DNA of 64,000 bases from Turritopsis dohrnii. Taxonomy: Eukaryota; Cnidaria; Hydrozoa; Anthoathecata; Oceaniidae. The position numbers were made by a program, and so were the translations under genes. The stretch lies in contig BQMF02000056.1 in NCBI GenBank assembly GCA_027922465.2, positions 496,001 through 560,000 on the forward strand, written 5' to 3'. The notes beneath the pieces are model-generated. The model was not told the DNA's origin, did no database searches, and saw only the letters and a list, made by a program, of their open reading frames with translations. Every line of letters starts with the position of its first letter. Positions within the stretch are counted from its first letter, which is position 1. Positions 48,530-59,414 of this stretch are shown in pieces.

Positions 48530-48640
48530 AATTGTCAAAGACACTATGAGGAAGAGCATTCCCAGTGAAATACTGTCTTTATTTCTATAGAAATGCACTC
48601 TTTCGAAGTGATTCTTCAACAAATTTGCAAACTGGGTTTG
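48530..48640 (+). repeat. 120-bp MITE copy beside the PRPSAP 5' exons
   Basis: AAAATTGTCAAAGACACTATG to CAACAAATTTGCAAACTGGG. Confidence 0.7.
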
Positions 48641-49086
48641 AACATCATAGATTACATACAATCCTTACCAACTTACACAATCTTAAAGATTCTTACTTCC
48701 TAAACAAAGATTGTTATCTGTAATAATAACTATCCATATTGATCAAAATTAACCCATTGAAACTAAAGATTTTAGTTAAATTTGGTTAACAGCACATGTG
48801 GACGTGCAGTAATTTTTTAATTTATAGACATCTGGAATATAAACATTAGGAAGGCTATTTGTATGATAAGGATCATTAAGGACAAAACCTTTTTCCTCCA
48901 AGGAAACTTCTTACATTGCCAACCATTGCCAATTTGGATATGTACTTATTCTGTATAAATATTTTTCAAAAAAAATTAATATAAAACATTAAAGTCAGTG
49001 TACATACCTGTTAAGAAAACAATAAAAAACCATTTATTTTCACAATATTTTGACGTTTTATAGTGTCAATGCAAATGTAGGAAAGA

Positions 49087-49634
49087 TTACAGACAAGAAG
49101 GAGGATTTATAACATAGCATAACATAACTTCTAACATAATGGAAATTAACAAGAGAGTTTCGTTGATAATGTTTACTTGCGAGCAGATATAATGAAAGTC
49201 TTTGTGTATTGTCTTTTCTCTCGTGTTGCATTTCGGTGGTACCCTTGTGTTGATAAGAAACGTGTATCTTTTGCTGGCAGTTGACTTGTTTCTTGGTGGG
49301 TTCATCAACCGATGTATGGTATGACGACTGATAGACATGCCCAATACTTTTTTGACGTAGTTTTTTACGTCCTTCAGACTTACACGCTTTGTGTACATTG
49401 TACTTGTCCTGCAACAAAGATGTGCCTCTGCAGGGCTTTGTCCAATGAACGAACGGACACACAGAACTAATTGTGAGTACTGTGAATGCAAACTAGGTCT
49501 ACCAGGCTTGCCGTTGCCGTTTCTTTTCCCTAAAAATATGAAACAAAAAATAAGACATGAATTATCGTAAAAACAAAAATAAAGAACGCGTATATACAGC
49601 ATAAAAACTACAAACCTTTAGTTTCAGATGTCAT
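49087..49634 (-). pseudogene. N-terminal part of an uncharacterised transposase-like protein
   Basis: A short first exon (ATG at 49634, MTSETK, donor AAAG|GTTTGT) joins an exon opening at 49530 after a TTTTTAG acceptor. The second exon starts KRNGNGKPGRPSLHSQY and contains VSLKDVKNYVKKVLGMSISR, followed by HRLMNPPRN, then RY. Basic GRPS plus a helix-turn-helix and 'PPR' turn is the layout I associate with N-termini of DDE-type transposon proteins common in marine invertebrates. The expected catalytic region is absent: the frame decays after ~150 residues. No database match was run. It lies in the presumed first intron of PRPSAP. Confidence 0.45.
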
Positions 49635-49869
49635 TTTACTGGAGAAGGTTGTAACAAGTTTGTCTTAACCATCAGAAAAATTGAATTTGCCATCTTCTGA
49701 ACTGGATTTGAATAGCCATTCAATATCTTCATATTGATCAAAGTCTCCATCAATGTCTGCATCCATTATTTGTTTTAAATGAATGCCGTAAAAATTCTGT
49801 TGTATTTATAGCCTTGCATATATGTACATGTACATTTTTCTCCCCAGTTGCAACAAAAGATCAAAAGAT

Positions 49870-50340
49870 CTAGGCGATTAAATGTATGAGCCTTAAGAAT
49901 TTGTTCACATTCCATCCTGTCTTTGTAAAGTCACTCCTCAAGCTGATTACAAGTCTTAAGTCTTTCCCCACGACGAATAACTTTCACATCTAAAAAATCT
50001 ACAGATTCAGAGGAGTAATTTGCTGTAAACTTTATAGTGGGATCGCAGCTGTTAAGATAATCTTTAAATTGTTTCAATTTTTCCTACAATTTTTTCTGTA
50101 CCCATGTTCCCAAATCAAGAAAATATCGTCTATGTAGCGCCCCACTACACCAGTGTCCTCAATTTGGCCATTTCAAGTGTTTCTCCATATCTGTCCATAA
50201 AGGATTGGCACCATTATCTTCCGAATGGCAGTTCCCTGTTTTTGTTTGAAAAACCTATTAGTATGCTCAAACACATTGTTTTTGGCCACAAGTTCAGTGA
50301 GTTCAACCTGACTTTCTGTAGAAATTGCTTTGCCCTCTCT
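49870..50340 (-). pseudogene. Penelope-like reverse transcriptase remnant
   Basis: Translated on the minus strand, the segments in order are QGTAIRK (near 50245), then GRYIDDIFLIWEHG (50100-50142), FTANYSSESVDFLDVKV (about 49975-50025), then LEE*LYKDR...EQILKA. YIDD at 50125-50136 is the catalytic metal-binding motif of reverse transcriptase. The blocks and their order match the palm-thumb region of Penelope-like elements. Several stops and frame shifts break it, so it is dead. It may belong to the same family as the GIY-YIG fragment at 40.7-41.3 kb. Confidence 0.7.
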
Positions 50341-50679
50341 CTGCTGGGCATCATCATAGACTTTTTCTTCTGTAATTACTCTCTTCTTTTCTTTTTATCT
50401 TAATTTCTATAACTTTCTTGTTAATTTCCATTATGTTAAAAGTTTTATTATGCTATATAAACCCTCCTTGAATGTAATGTTCCTTAGGCCGTTTGTAGAA
50501 AATAGTTTGGTTCCCGTTATCGTTACCTTGAAAAATTGAGTCGGTCAGTCGGTCGGTCGGGAAAAATTTTGTTTCTGTATTTTTCCATAAAAAAAGTCAT
50601 GTCTATTTGGTTCTAAAAAACGCTCGTTCGGGGATTTCGGGAACAGAATTGCACACAATATAAGCAAATGAGATGAATA

Positions 50680-51290
50680 GTGAAGTTTAGCGAAGATTTC
50701 TTCCATGCACTCTTATCCGCCATTTTGAAAACACATGATTTGGAAGAAAATCCAGTCATAAATTTGAGAAATAATCCCGAATCCGCTTTACTTTTACGTG
50801 CTCACTGCACAAAAGAAAAATGGGTGTCTGACTCTCAAAGTAAGACATTTTTTAGGGTCGATCAGAGAACGGGAACCAGACATTTTCTTACAAGCAGCCT
50901 TACAAAGGCACTGATTGTAAAAAACGTTTCGAAATATATTTATTGTGAAAATAAATGTTTTTTTTTTGTTTTTTACTCCAACTGTCAAACTACTTTACAA
51001 TGGCACTGCATTATGTGGTCAAGTGATCTTTACGAAGAAAACTTACGATGAAATATTCTTTGCCAAAGACAAATCATTTCCCTTAATTGAAAACAAAATA
51101 ATGTTGGATTCCCCCATTCTTCCACCTCTATGGCTTCCTTTGCCAAAATATGAGGCTTGGGAAAAAAAAGGTGGACCTATTCTTTTCGCCGTCTTGAAGA
51201 CTCTCAGTGAACGATTAATTCCAATATTTCCGTCTATATATCATCAATGTTTGCACTGCACGTTGGTTACGTTTGTAAATCACGCATAGC
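50680..51290 (+). pseudogene. Uncharacterised frame-shifted reading frame
   Basis: Frame 1 is open for 123 codons (50680-51051). The sequence that looks most protein-like then continues in another frame from about 50975 to 51289 (VKLLYNGTALCGQVIFTKK, then PLWLPLPKYEAW, VLKTLSERL). The switch falls at a run of 11 T near 50955-50970, as expected for a one-base slip. I recognise no family. It may be a transposon accessory protein or a decayed host gene. Confidence 0.35.
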
Positions 51291-52094
51291 TGGAGTCTTT
51301 TCTGTTGTTCGTATGAACTATGGATATAATTTGATACCAAGCATTGTCATTACTTTGTTGGAGAGTATTTCTTTTTTCTATGATAACAATGAACTCCTGT
51401 TTATTAAAAAAGTACTTGCGTCAGATTTACATTGATTGAAAAGATTTCTGTAAGTAACTTTTCAGGAAAACCAAAAATTTAAAGAAAAATGAAAATAAAA
51501 TTCTGATGTTTTTTGATCTTTATTGCGTAATATCATGTCGGATAATCCGTGCCATGCTCAACAATTGTAACATGCTGTAAATATTCTTGTTTCGATAATG
51601 AATTAATTTACACTTAAGTATAATGACCCTGTTGATTAGTATTATTATTATTATTTTATTTTTTTTTACTTTGAACGAAAATATTTCTTTTCATAAAATC
51701 GGTATACAAGGATTTATTTAATATAAAAACACAAAATTAAAAAATTAAATTTTGATTTCAGATGAAATCTCGCAGTCTCTAGTGTTAAGAAATGTGCTGT
51801 AGCTATGCTAGTGCTGCATCATCTCAAAATTTCATGTTGCTAATTTATGTAAGATCCTTGTAGTACTGTTGCTTAATTCTTTGTGAAAATTTACTAGTGT
51901 TGCTTATAAACGTGCTGCTTATAAAAAAAAACGTGTACATACATACAAGTGTACGTGTGTACACAACTATGATGTTCCTTGAAAAAAAAAAATTATCGCG
52001 ACTTCGCGGCGGCGCGGTCCTTAACATGGTAGGAAAGTTAGTCTGGTACGGATATGTGCAAAAGTGTTTCGAGTTTTTATAAGTTTTGTGTATT

Positions 52095-55000
52095 ATGAAA
52101 ATGGAAGAATTATCTAATAATACTGGCGAAGTTTTCGCTGCAGAGAAAATTCTCAAAAAACGCTATAAAAAGGTAAGTTTACCACTTTTACACTAGTTAT
52201 GTATAGAACCACTTTTTGGGAAATATATTGTCTCTTCTTTCCACTCCTAGGCTGATTTACTCACTTATGTTTTCCACAACTGCACTAGCTGCTGTCGGGT
52301 TTTCTGATATATCCTATTAGCAGATGTGTTAGAGCAGTCCCTTAACTTTAAAGGAGTAATAAAAGAACGATAAATTTAGTCCTTGTTACAGCAAAACATC
52401 AATATTCTCCTATGAAAATTCGAACTCCCAATCATGATGCACAAAAAGTTCTTTTCTCCACAGGTGATATTTGACCGAACAAAAGTGTATTCAAAAAGCT
52501 GATAAAATTCAAACTTTCTCCCCAGGAAGAGACTTTTAAAGAAAATGACCCTGAGGACGAAGTTGACTGCGTAACACTGTCAGAAGGGAGGAATGCGATA
52601 AATGTTTTTATTCGCCAGAAAAATTAGCTATAGTTAAACATTCTTCTTTGGAATATAAGTACTGTACCCCCATTACATCCTTCACGTAGAAACCATGCAT
52701 TATTACGAATTTTTGTTCTTGCATCTACTAAGAGGAGTAAACAAAATTTATTTTTTACACATGTGAAAAATGGGGCACAAAGTAATGAGTGAAAAACAGA
52801 AGTTGTTACCTCAATCCAACAGCAAAATGGGTTGTAGGGTTGATTACTTTATAGACGTTTTTGGGCGTAAATCATAGCTTAAAATGACTTATATTTGTAA
52901 GCAATAGGATTAAATAATCGTTAAAAGATCGTTTTTACATAAAATATACAAAGTTGAAAATTCCCGAAATTTTGTTTTTTGGGCGCACAAGTTTGGGCGC
53001 CAATACCGGTCTACCGGTATCAAATCCTCCCTGGATACGTCCCTGATAGTATTGCTATGTAGCACCAAAAGTAATAGTAATCACCAAATTAATCACTCTT
53101 GGAATTCACGCAATAGATTGGGGTTCAATTCCAAATTATATTCCTATTTAAGTAATGCGCTTCAATATTGGCGGTAAGTGGGGTGGTCAATGCAAGCGTC
53201 AGATTCACAACATAAAACACAACATGGAAAAGCTTGGAATAAATACCTCACAGCAGATAGTGTGGAATGGTGGAAAGCAATCAGACCGAAAAAAGAGACG
53301 TTTCCCCACAACTGGGGAACAAAGGACATTAAATTGGATAGTATAATATGTTATAGTATCCTTTTGGCGGCAATTCACTATGCATGAGTGAATGTACCAC
53401 AGCATCAGGTCGACCCATGCCAAGAGAAGGAAATTGGGTTATAAATGATACATCAGGTGATGTAGAAGGTCATCCAGGAGACAAGAAGCCCTTAATTGGG
53501 TTCATTGAGCCTGGCCAACCATGTAAAATAATACCTCATAATATGTAAATAATAAAGTAATGATTTAATAGGACTCTCTGCACTCTCCTTGGTAAAATTT
53601 ACACTATGAGTGTTTTTTATTGTTCCATCTTATACACAGACTACATTTTGGGTAAATTTGTGAAATTTGTAAATAAACTTCTTTGAGATGCCCTTGTTCT
53701 TTTCACAGAATAACACTACATCATTTTCTGACTTCTCATGAAAATTGACAGTGATTCTTGGATGAAATTACAACTTTAAATGACATTATCTTTCTAAGCC
53801 TGAACTTAGAAATCATTAAAAGACTTAAGGAAACAGTCTTTCTTAAAATCTGCTCTCATTAATTTCAGTATTTTAAAACTTGTTTTATATTTACCATTTC
53901 CCAAGTAATTAACGTTCTTAACATTCCAGGCAGGTAAGCTAGTAAGCTAGTTTTTGTTCCGACAGATTATTTAAAAAAAACGTGTAAATATGGCTGCTGA
54001 TATGATATTACAAAGATATTTATGTATATAATATTATTATTCTTGCAAAATCCTTTTAGGGAAGAGCTGAATATTTGGTCAAATGGCAAGGTTATTCATC
54101 TAAGTATGGCCTGATTTTTTACGGTTTATTGTGACCTTTGAAGGCTTTACAGACAGCATTTTTCAACTAGATTGATTTCTGTCTCAGATTTAACACATGG
54201 GAACCTGTAGAAAATATATTGGATGAAAGGCTTCTACAGAGCTTCAAAACTACGTAAGTTGCTCAACATGAACGTTTTTTATCTGTGGTCGAAAGTAACC
54301 TATATATACATCATGAAAGTTCTTTCTTTATTTATTTATTCTTGAGCACGATATTCCCCTTGTGATTATCTTTCTTCAATTTTTTGACTTTAGACATCCG
54401 CCAGCACGAGGCAGAAAGCGTCGGAGAGGTCTGTCCAACAGACTGTTAAAAAGGGTTAAGATTGAAGTAAGGAATAGCATTCACTTTAGCAACTACAGTT
54501 AAAATTGTTAAGAAGCTACTACTAACTGTATACTCTCGAGTCTGGAACACAAGGGGTGGTGGGAATAAGCGGGGTTGGTGGAAGTTCTACTCAAAGGAAA
54601 TAAGTGGGGTGGCTGGAATAACCAGGGTGGGTGGATATTTTCATAAAACTTAATCAACAGGGTGGGTGGAAAAATTGTAAAACTATTTCGATTTTTATGA
54701 TTACTAATGGTATGTTCTTTTATGAAGAAAAAAGTGTCTGAAATAAATAGGGTGCATGGAAAAATTTGCAAAAAAAAATAAGCGGGCTGGGTGGAATAAG
54801 AACGTCTTTGGTGGAAATTTTCATGAAAAAAAATAATTGTCCCGGGACCTCTATTCCGGACTCGAGAGTACACTGTTGATATTTTTTTTTGCTCTTTGAA
54901 GGTAAAGGTTACGTTCTTTAAGGTTTAATACCCCACATCCACTCAACTGTGAATTGAACCCTTCGTTTATGTCTTTAAACCATGACCTCAAGTTCATTGT

Positions 55001-56270
55001 GTAGTGGTAAACATAACTGATGATGAACTTTAACGCAGACGACCTTGTCTTTGTTTGTAAGGAAAGCAACAGGTTTTTATGGTGCAGTGGGTAGTGAAGA
55101 AAGTACTTTTTATTTTCAGATCGTTATTGGTAAATTTCTTAATGTTAATTTAATATTTTCGAAATCATGTCTATAAAATGAGCATAACAAAATCACACTA
55201 TCTTTCTCTGTTTTTATCCACGACTGCTCTCCAATCTAATTTTATTACTAACAGAGGCGTAGTTAGGGTCAGTCAAAAAAACCTGGAGGAGTTCAACATT
55301 GTGATATTTCTTTTCAGTCTTAAGTGGTGATTAGGTTACTTGCACGCTTTCCTTTTCTACCCTAAATGACTTAACTCTCCTCCACAAATTTTGACTGACC
55401 TCTGGCTACGCCTCTGACTAATTTAGGCTATGTGCATTTCTTGATCTTAGAGAATGAATGAAAGAATCTCTGAAATTTTCTTTATTTTTATAGAAATGTA
55501 CTCCCTCGTTGAAGTTTTTTCAACAAATTTGCCCACTGGCCTATGTCAGGATTCACTACTTGGTAGAGTCTTTGCTTAGTGATTTGCGATTGGTGTTTAA
55601 AGTCTACTGTGATGAAGGCGATCTTACACCTTCGGTACCCAGTGGGCAAAATCATCAAAATGTCACTACGACGAAGAGCATTTTTATTGAAATTGTGTGT
55701 ATATTTTTATAGAAATGCACTCCTTCGCAGAGGTTTTTCAATAAATGTGCCGGCTGGGTAGCTTCAATTGTGGATTTAAATGCTGTAGAACTTTGTTCAC
55801 AGGACCCTTGACCCTATTAAAGTTTGGAACTGAACTGGATAAATGTACATGTATTTTTTTAGGGCGATGTTACGTCCGAGCAAGAAGTCGATGTCGAAGG
55901 AGATGACGTTGAAGATGACGATGAAAGTAACGTCACTGCCGAAGTCAATGTGGAAGACGACGAAGAAGAACAGTCATTCGACAAAAAGCCGTTCAGCAAC
56001 AAACTTGAAATTTCTCAAAATGCTATCAATAATCTAGACAGTGATAACACGGCCAAACGCGATAACAACAAGAAGACCAATCAAGAAACTAGTAAACAGA
56101 AAATCACTCCTAATAAGAGAAAACTTGATAAAAACTCGCTGGTTATGGATTGCAACTGTTGGAAGAAACCTCTGGTTGATCAGATCATAATCACTGACGT
56201 CACGTCCAACGAACTTACAATCACAGTGAAGGAGTGTTTAACTGACAAAGGTTTCTTCAGGAATAGATGA
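52095..56270 (+). CDS. CBX: Chromobox/Polycomb protein (CBX2/4/6/7/8 type)
   Basis: Five exons: 52095-52172, 54060-54103, 54188-54253, 54394-54466, 55863-56270; phase continuous; 222 aa from the first ATG. The second ATG (52101) gives MEELS, the usual CBX start. These proteins are the reader subunit of canonical PRC1: the chromodomain binds H3K27me3 and the C-terminal box recruits RING1. The chromodomain runs from about residue 12 (EVFAAEKILKKR) through EYLVKWQGYSSK and FNTWEPVENILD, with the aromatic cage residues (F, W, W) visible. Then follow a basic AT-hook-like stretch (PARGRKRRRG), a long acidic region (DDVEDDDE, EDDEEE) and the Pc box at the end (WKKPLVDQIIITDV, then LTITVKECL). Intron positions inside the chromodomain match vertebrate Polycomb-type CBX genes. 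The Pc box excludes HP1-type CBX1/3/5. The start lies just after a short CG-rich patch (CGCGACTTCGCGGCGGCGCG near 52000) that may be promoter. Confidence 0.95.
53155..53548 (+). pseudogene. Uncharacterised two-frame remnant in CBX intron 1
   Basis: One frame (53178-53387) reads HGKAWNKYLTADSVEWWKAI and WGTKDIKLDSII, ending LLAAIHYA. A second frame from the ATG at 53384 to the stop at 53548 reads GRPMPREGNWVIN, GDKKPLIGFIEPGQP. Both look like real protein and would be contiguous after a one-base shift at about 53385. I do not recognise the family. Probably a decayed transposon or retrocopied gene rather than part of CBX. Confidence 0.4.
55480..55545 (+). repeat. 120-bp MITE, right half
   Basis: TTTTTATAGAAATGTACTCC to CAACAAATTTGCCCACTGG only; in CBX intron 4. 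Confidence 0.6.
55638..55758 (+). mobile_element. 120-bp palindromic MITE, reference copy with TA duplication
   Basis: Complete 121-bp copy starting CCCAGTGGGCAAAATCATC and ending AAATGTGCCGGCTGGG. TA flanks both ends (55636-55637, 55759-55760). The left half holds GTCACTACGACGAAGAGC, the right half its rough inverse GCACTCCTTCGCAGAGG. TA duplication suggests mobilisation by a Tc1/mariner/pogo transposase. In CBX intron 4. Confidence 0.85.
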
Positions 56271-57043
56271 ACCCTCCTCCTTTGTTTACAAATAACAAAA
56301 AAGAAAAAGAAATTTTATTTTTTTACCAGTTCCTCGATGTTGCTTTTAAATGTAAAGTAGTATATATGAGTGGTGATAATTCTATAAGTCATATGCGACT
56401 CAAGTCAGTTTTAATGTGTGTTTAGGTTTTCCCTTATTGAATAAATGGTCAGACTGACTCCCCCCTCCCCCCCCCCCCCCCCCCCCCCCCAACTTCTGTC
56501 TTATTATTGTGAATGTCATGCAGTTGAAATGTCTGTTTAACTCTACAATGCGCATGTCCTGAATGCGCATGTCCTGTTTGTTCTTTCGTTTGTTTGTCTT
56601 AATTACGAACACATGCTTACAACAACCACGCAGATAACCACTGTATTATAAGTAAATCAACATGTGGCGATTTCAAGAACAAATGGAGAGAGAAAATTAC
56701 ACTTTGTAAAACTTTAAATTTATTGTTGTTGTTGCTGTTGTTATTTTAAGAATGTTGTAAACAACAAATGAGAACTGGCCGGCACATTTGTTAAAAAAGC
56801 GCTGCGAAGGAGTGCATTTCTGTAGAAATATACAAACAATTTCACTAAAAGTGCTCTTCGTCGCAGTGTTTTTTAGCTTTGAGCGTAGATCAGACGGATA
56901 AATAAATCTTTGTCGCGCCGAAATCAATCTAAATACCTGTATTTATGAAATCCTAATCATCAATAGTGCTGTAACCTAGATTGCAAGTCTAATGCTATTT
57001 CATATCTCTCCAGTGCTGTGGCTAACCTAGATTGGAAGTCTTA
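56271..57043. other. CBX 3' flank
   Basis: The likely CBX 3' UTR begins here. It contains a 24-base C run (56467-56490), an inverted MITE copy and an internal duplication of AACCTAGATTG.AAGTCT at 56973 and 57023. No gene is visible. Confidence 0.4.
56774..56875 (-). repeat. 120-bp palindromic MITE copy
   Basis: TGGCCGGCACATTTGTT to GTGCTCTTCGTCGCAGTG, inverse orientation. Confidence 0.7.
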
Positions 57044-57853
57044 GAGGGGGTTTACACGTAAAATTTCTTCCCGGGACGAGTTTCATCCCGGGATGAGTTG
57101 CTCCCTGTGTCAGGTCAAAACGTTTATATTGTTTACATGTTTTAGACGGGATGAAATCTCATCCCGGGATGAGTTCATCCCTGTCTTTAGGACAGGGATG
57201 AGATTTCATCCCGGGATGAAATTCGCTAAAAAAGACATGTAAACACTTCCTCCCGGGATGAAACTGAAGAAAAACACGTGTAAACACATGTTAATTTTCA
57301 TCCCGTGCTAAAGATGCAGAAGGTGCGCATTTTGAACAAGATGTTGAGTATTCGACAGAAAAGATTTCTTTCGTTGCACGTGGACGCGGTGTTAGGATAA
57401 CTGGAAGAGAGAATCAAGGGAAAAGGTTTGTTTATATTATCACTTCAGATATGTATTTGAGCAACATTTATGAACTTTTACATGAAACTACCAAAACCTA
57501 TCAAAATATTTTCATTTTAGGAAAACTACTACGTATAACTGCATAAGAAAGGATGCAATTGTTAAAATTGTTGATAAAGTTGCAGTTAAAAGTGCAAATT
57601 TGCTCTGTCCAATAGCCATCTTTCTACACGTTTCTTATTTTATCAGCTCTTTTCAAACAAAGTTCAGTTACGATTTATCATACCCAAGGCGAGTAAAAGC
57701 ACATTTCATCGCGGGATGAAACTACTCATCCCGGGAAGAAATTAACATGATTTCATCCCGGGATGAAACACACATGTAAACGTTTTCCATTTCATCCCGG
57801 GATGAAACTCGTCCCGGGATGAGATTTCATCTCACGTACGTGTAAACCCCCCC
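57044..57853. mobile_element. MITE packed with TCATCCCGGGATGA palindromes
   Basis: The ends GAGGGGGTTTACACGTA and TACGTGTAAACCCCCCC are inverse. Both subterminal zones repeat the 14-base palindrome TCATCCCGGGATGA or a close variant, about a dozen times in total. The duplicated neighbouring sequence at 56985 keeps an unoccupied site (GTCTAATGCTATTTC), so the insertion lies in TAA/TTA (TTA left, TAA right). A TWA duplication and G-rich ends fit PIF/Harbinger. No transposase frame. Confidence 0.85.
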
Positions 57854-58963
57854 TAATGCTATTTCATATCTCTGCAGTTGTAAACTAAATTTTATGAAAA
57901 GTTATAAAATATTTTATTTTATCTAGAACCCTTCTCATAGTCAATCAAGAACCAGTAGCAGAAAATTTGCTTAAAGTTCTAAAAAGTTACTAAAAAGTTC
58001 TTTAAAGCTTGTTATTTTTATAAATATCTCACTTTGGTCAAACTGTAACATTTAAAATATTGACAGTCTGATTGCACTAACCTTTACCAGCGGTTTGATT
58101 CATTTCTCTTGTAATCTAATTTTTCGATTTCGAACTCTTCCGTCACTTTCACACAATGACATTTTAATAAAAAAGGGCGTATCGTTTTATATCTAAGTTA
58201 TTCATCGCGACCGATCTTAATTCAATCTCGTTAAAAACGCATTAAGGTTGACCTCCACTCAACAAATATCGTGCAAAACTACACTACGACAAAAGACGGA
58301 TTTCCATTCAACGTTGATGTCTGCCTATGACGTCACTCGAGGGAAGCTTGTTAGAGAGAGGGGCGCTTATAAAAAAAGTCTAGAAAATGGTTAGGGTTAG
58401 GCGATTATGTTATGTTATTCTAAGTGCAACAAGAACCAGATATGGCGCAAGACGTTAGCAGCAAAAGTACCCGTCACACAAATGCTTTCGAAAGTTTACC
58501 AAAAGTGAGAAAGGGGCACGAATAAAAAGTTCGTCAAACAAAAAAATGTTACTTTAGGTGCTGAAACTTTCCAGAACAGAAACTTCTCCGAATTTTAGCT
58601 CGATTCGCAAAAGTTAAATACGCGATTTAACATTTATTTAACAAAGGACTTCCATTCCACATCGATAAATGTTTCCAGGTATTGGACGGCTGCGTTCCTT
58701 CATCAGATTTTTAAGAACGCTAACAGCGGAGTCTCCCAGACTCTTAAACATAGTCTAATTGTCATTTTGGTCAAATGAGTAGGAGTAGTCCACGAGAGTT
58801 TTAATACGGTATTTGCTTTCACTGCTACAGTAAAAACAAAAATCCGGTGCACATTTGCGACTGTCTGTTAGTACCGTCACTTTTCATACCAGATGACATA
58901 TTCAAAATGACGTCATATAACTTTATTTGTTTGTTTGTTTGTATTTTTTATCAGCAACAACAG

Positions 58964-58964
<1 letters not shown>

Positions 58965-59002
<38 letters not shown>
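58965..59002. repeat. (CAA)n microsatellite
   Basis: About 12 uninterrupted AAC/CAA units. Confidence 0.9.
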
Positions 59003-59280
59003 GGAAATGTTCTCGAAAAGTTAAACAGTAGTTAAACTACCAGAATCTCAGATAAATCATCAACATGGAATTTTACACTAGGTTGTTATACTAGGTTGTT
59101 ACACAAGGTTGTTGCAGTACTAGGTTAGTCGCTGTGATTGGAATGTGATAGACTTTATACTTAGATACTTTAATTGAACAAATTTTGTCTTACAAAACGT
59201 ACAGACAGGTTTTCAAGAGGTGACACATATGTATAATTTCGAGTTATGCTTAGCAACAAATTAAGCAACATTACTACTAA
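58990..59280 (+). repeat. Dispersed repeat, copy B (AGGTTGTTACACTAGG family)
   Basis: Same ordered blocks as at 7690-7925; here ACTAGGTTGTTA is locally repeated two to three times. Confidence 0.6.
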
Positions 59281-59414
59281 CGTCTGACCTCGATCGCTTA
59301 TAAAAAAAACTGTGTATGTCATTAAAGAACATAAAAGAGAACAGATTACAATATAAATTCTACTATTTACAAGGCAGTGTATACATTCCGAGATGTACAA
59401 AGATAAAAAACCCA

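Larger units (their letters stand above)
57854..59414. other. Intergenic between CBX and TTC30, no gene seen
   Basis: Convergent 3' ends of two genes face each other here. Apart from a CAA microsatellite (58965-59002) and a dispersed repeat, nothing is recognisable. A GC-richer patch at 58460-58700 shows no exon. Confidence 0.4.

Noticed and set aside
52520..52630. Acidic open stretch after CCCCAG (near 52528) as an extra CBX exon
   Set aside because: The known CBX exon 1 to exon 2 junction is in phase without it, and it would interrupt the chromodomain.
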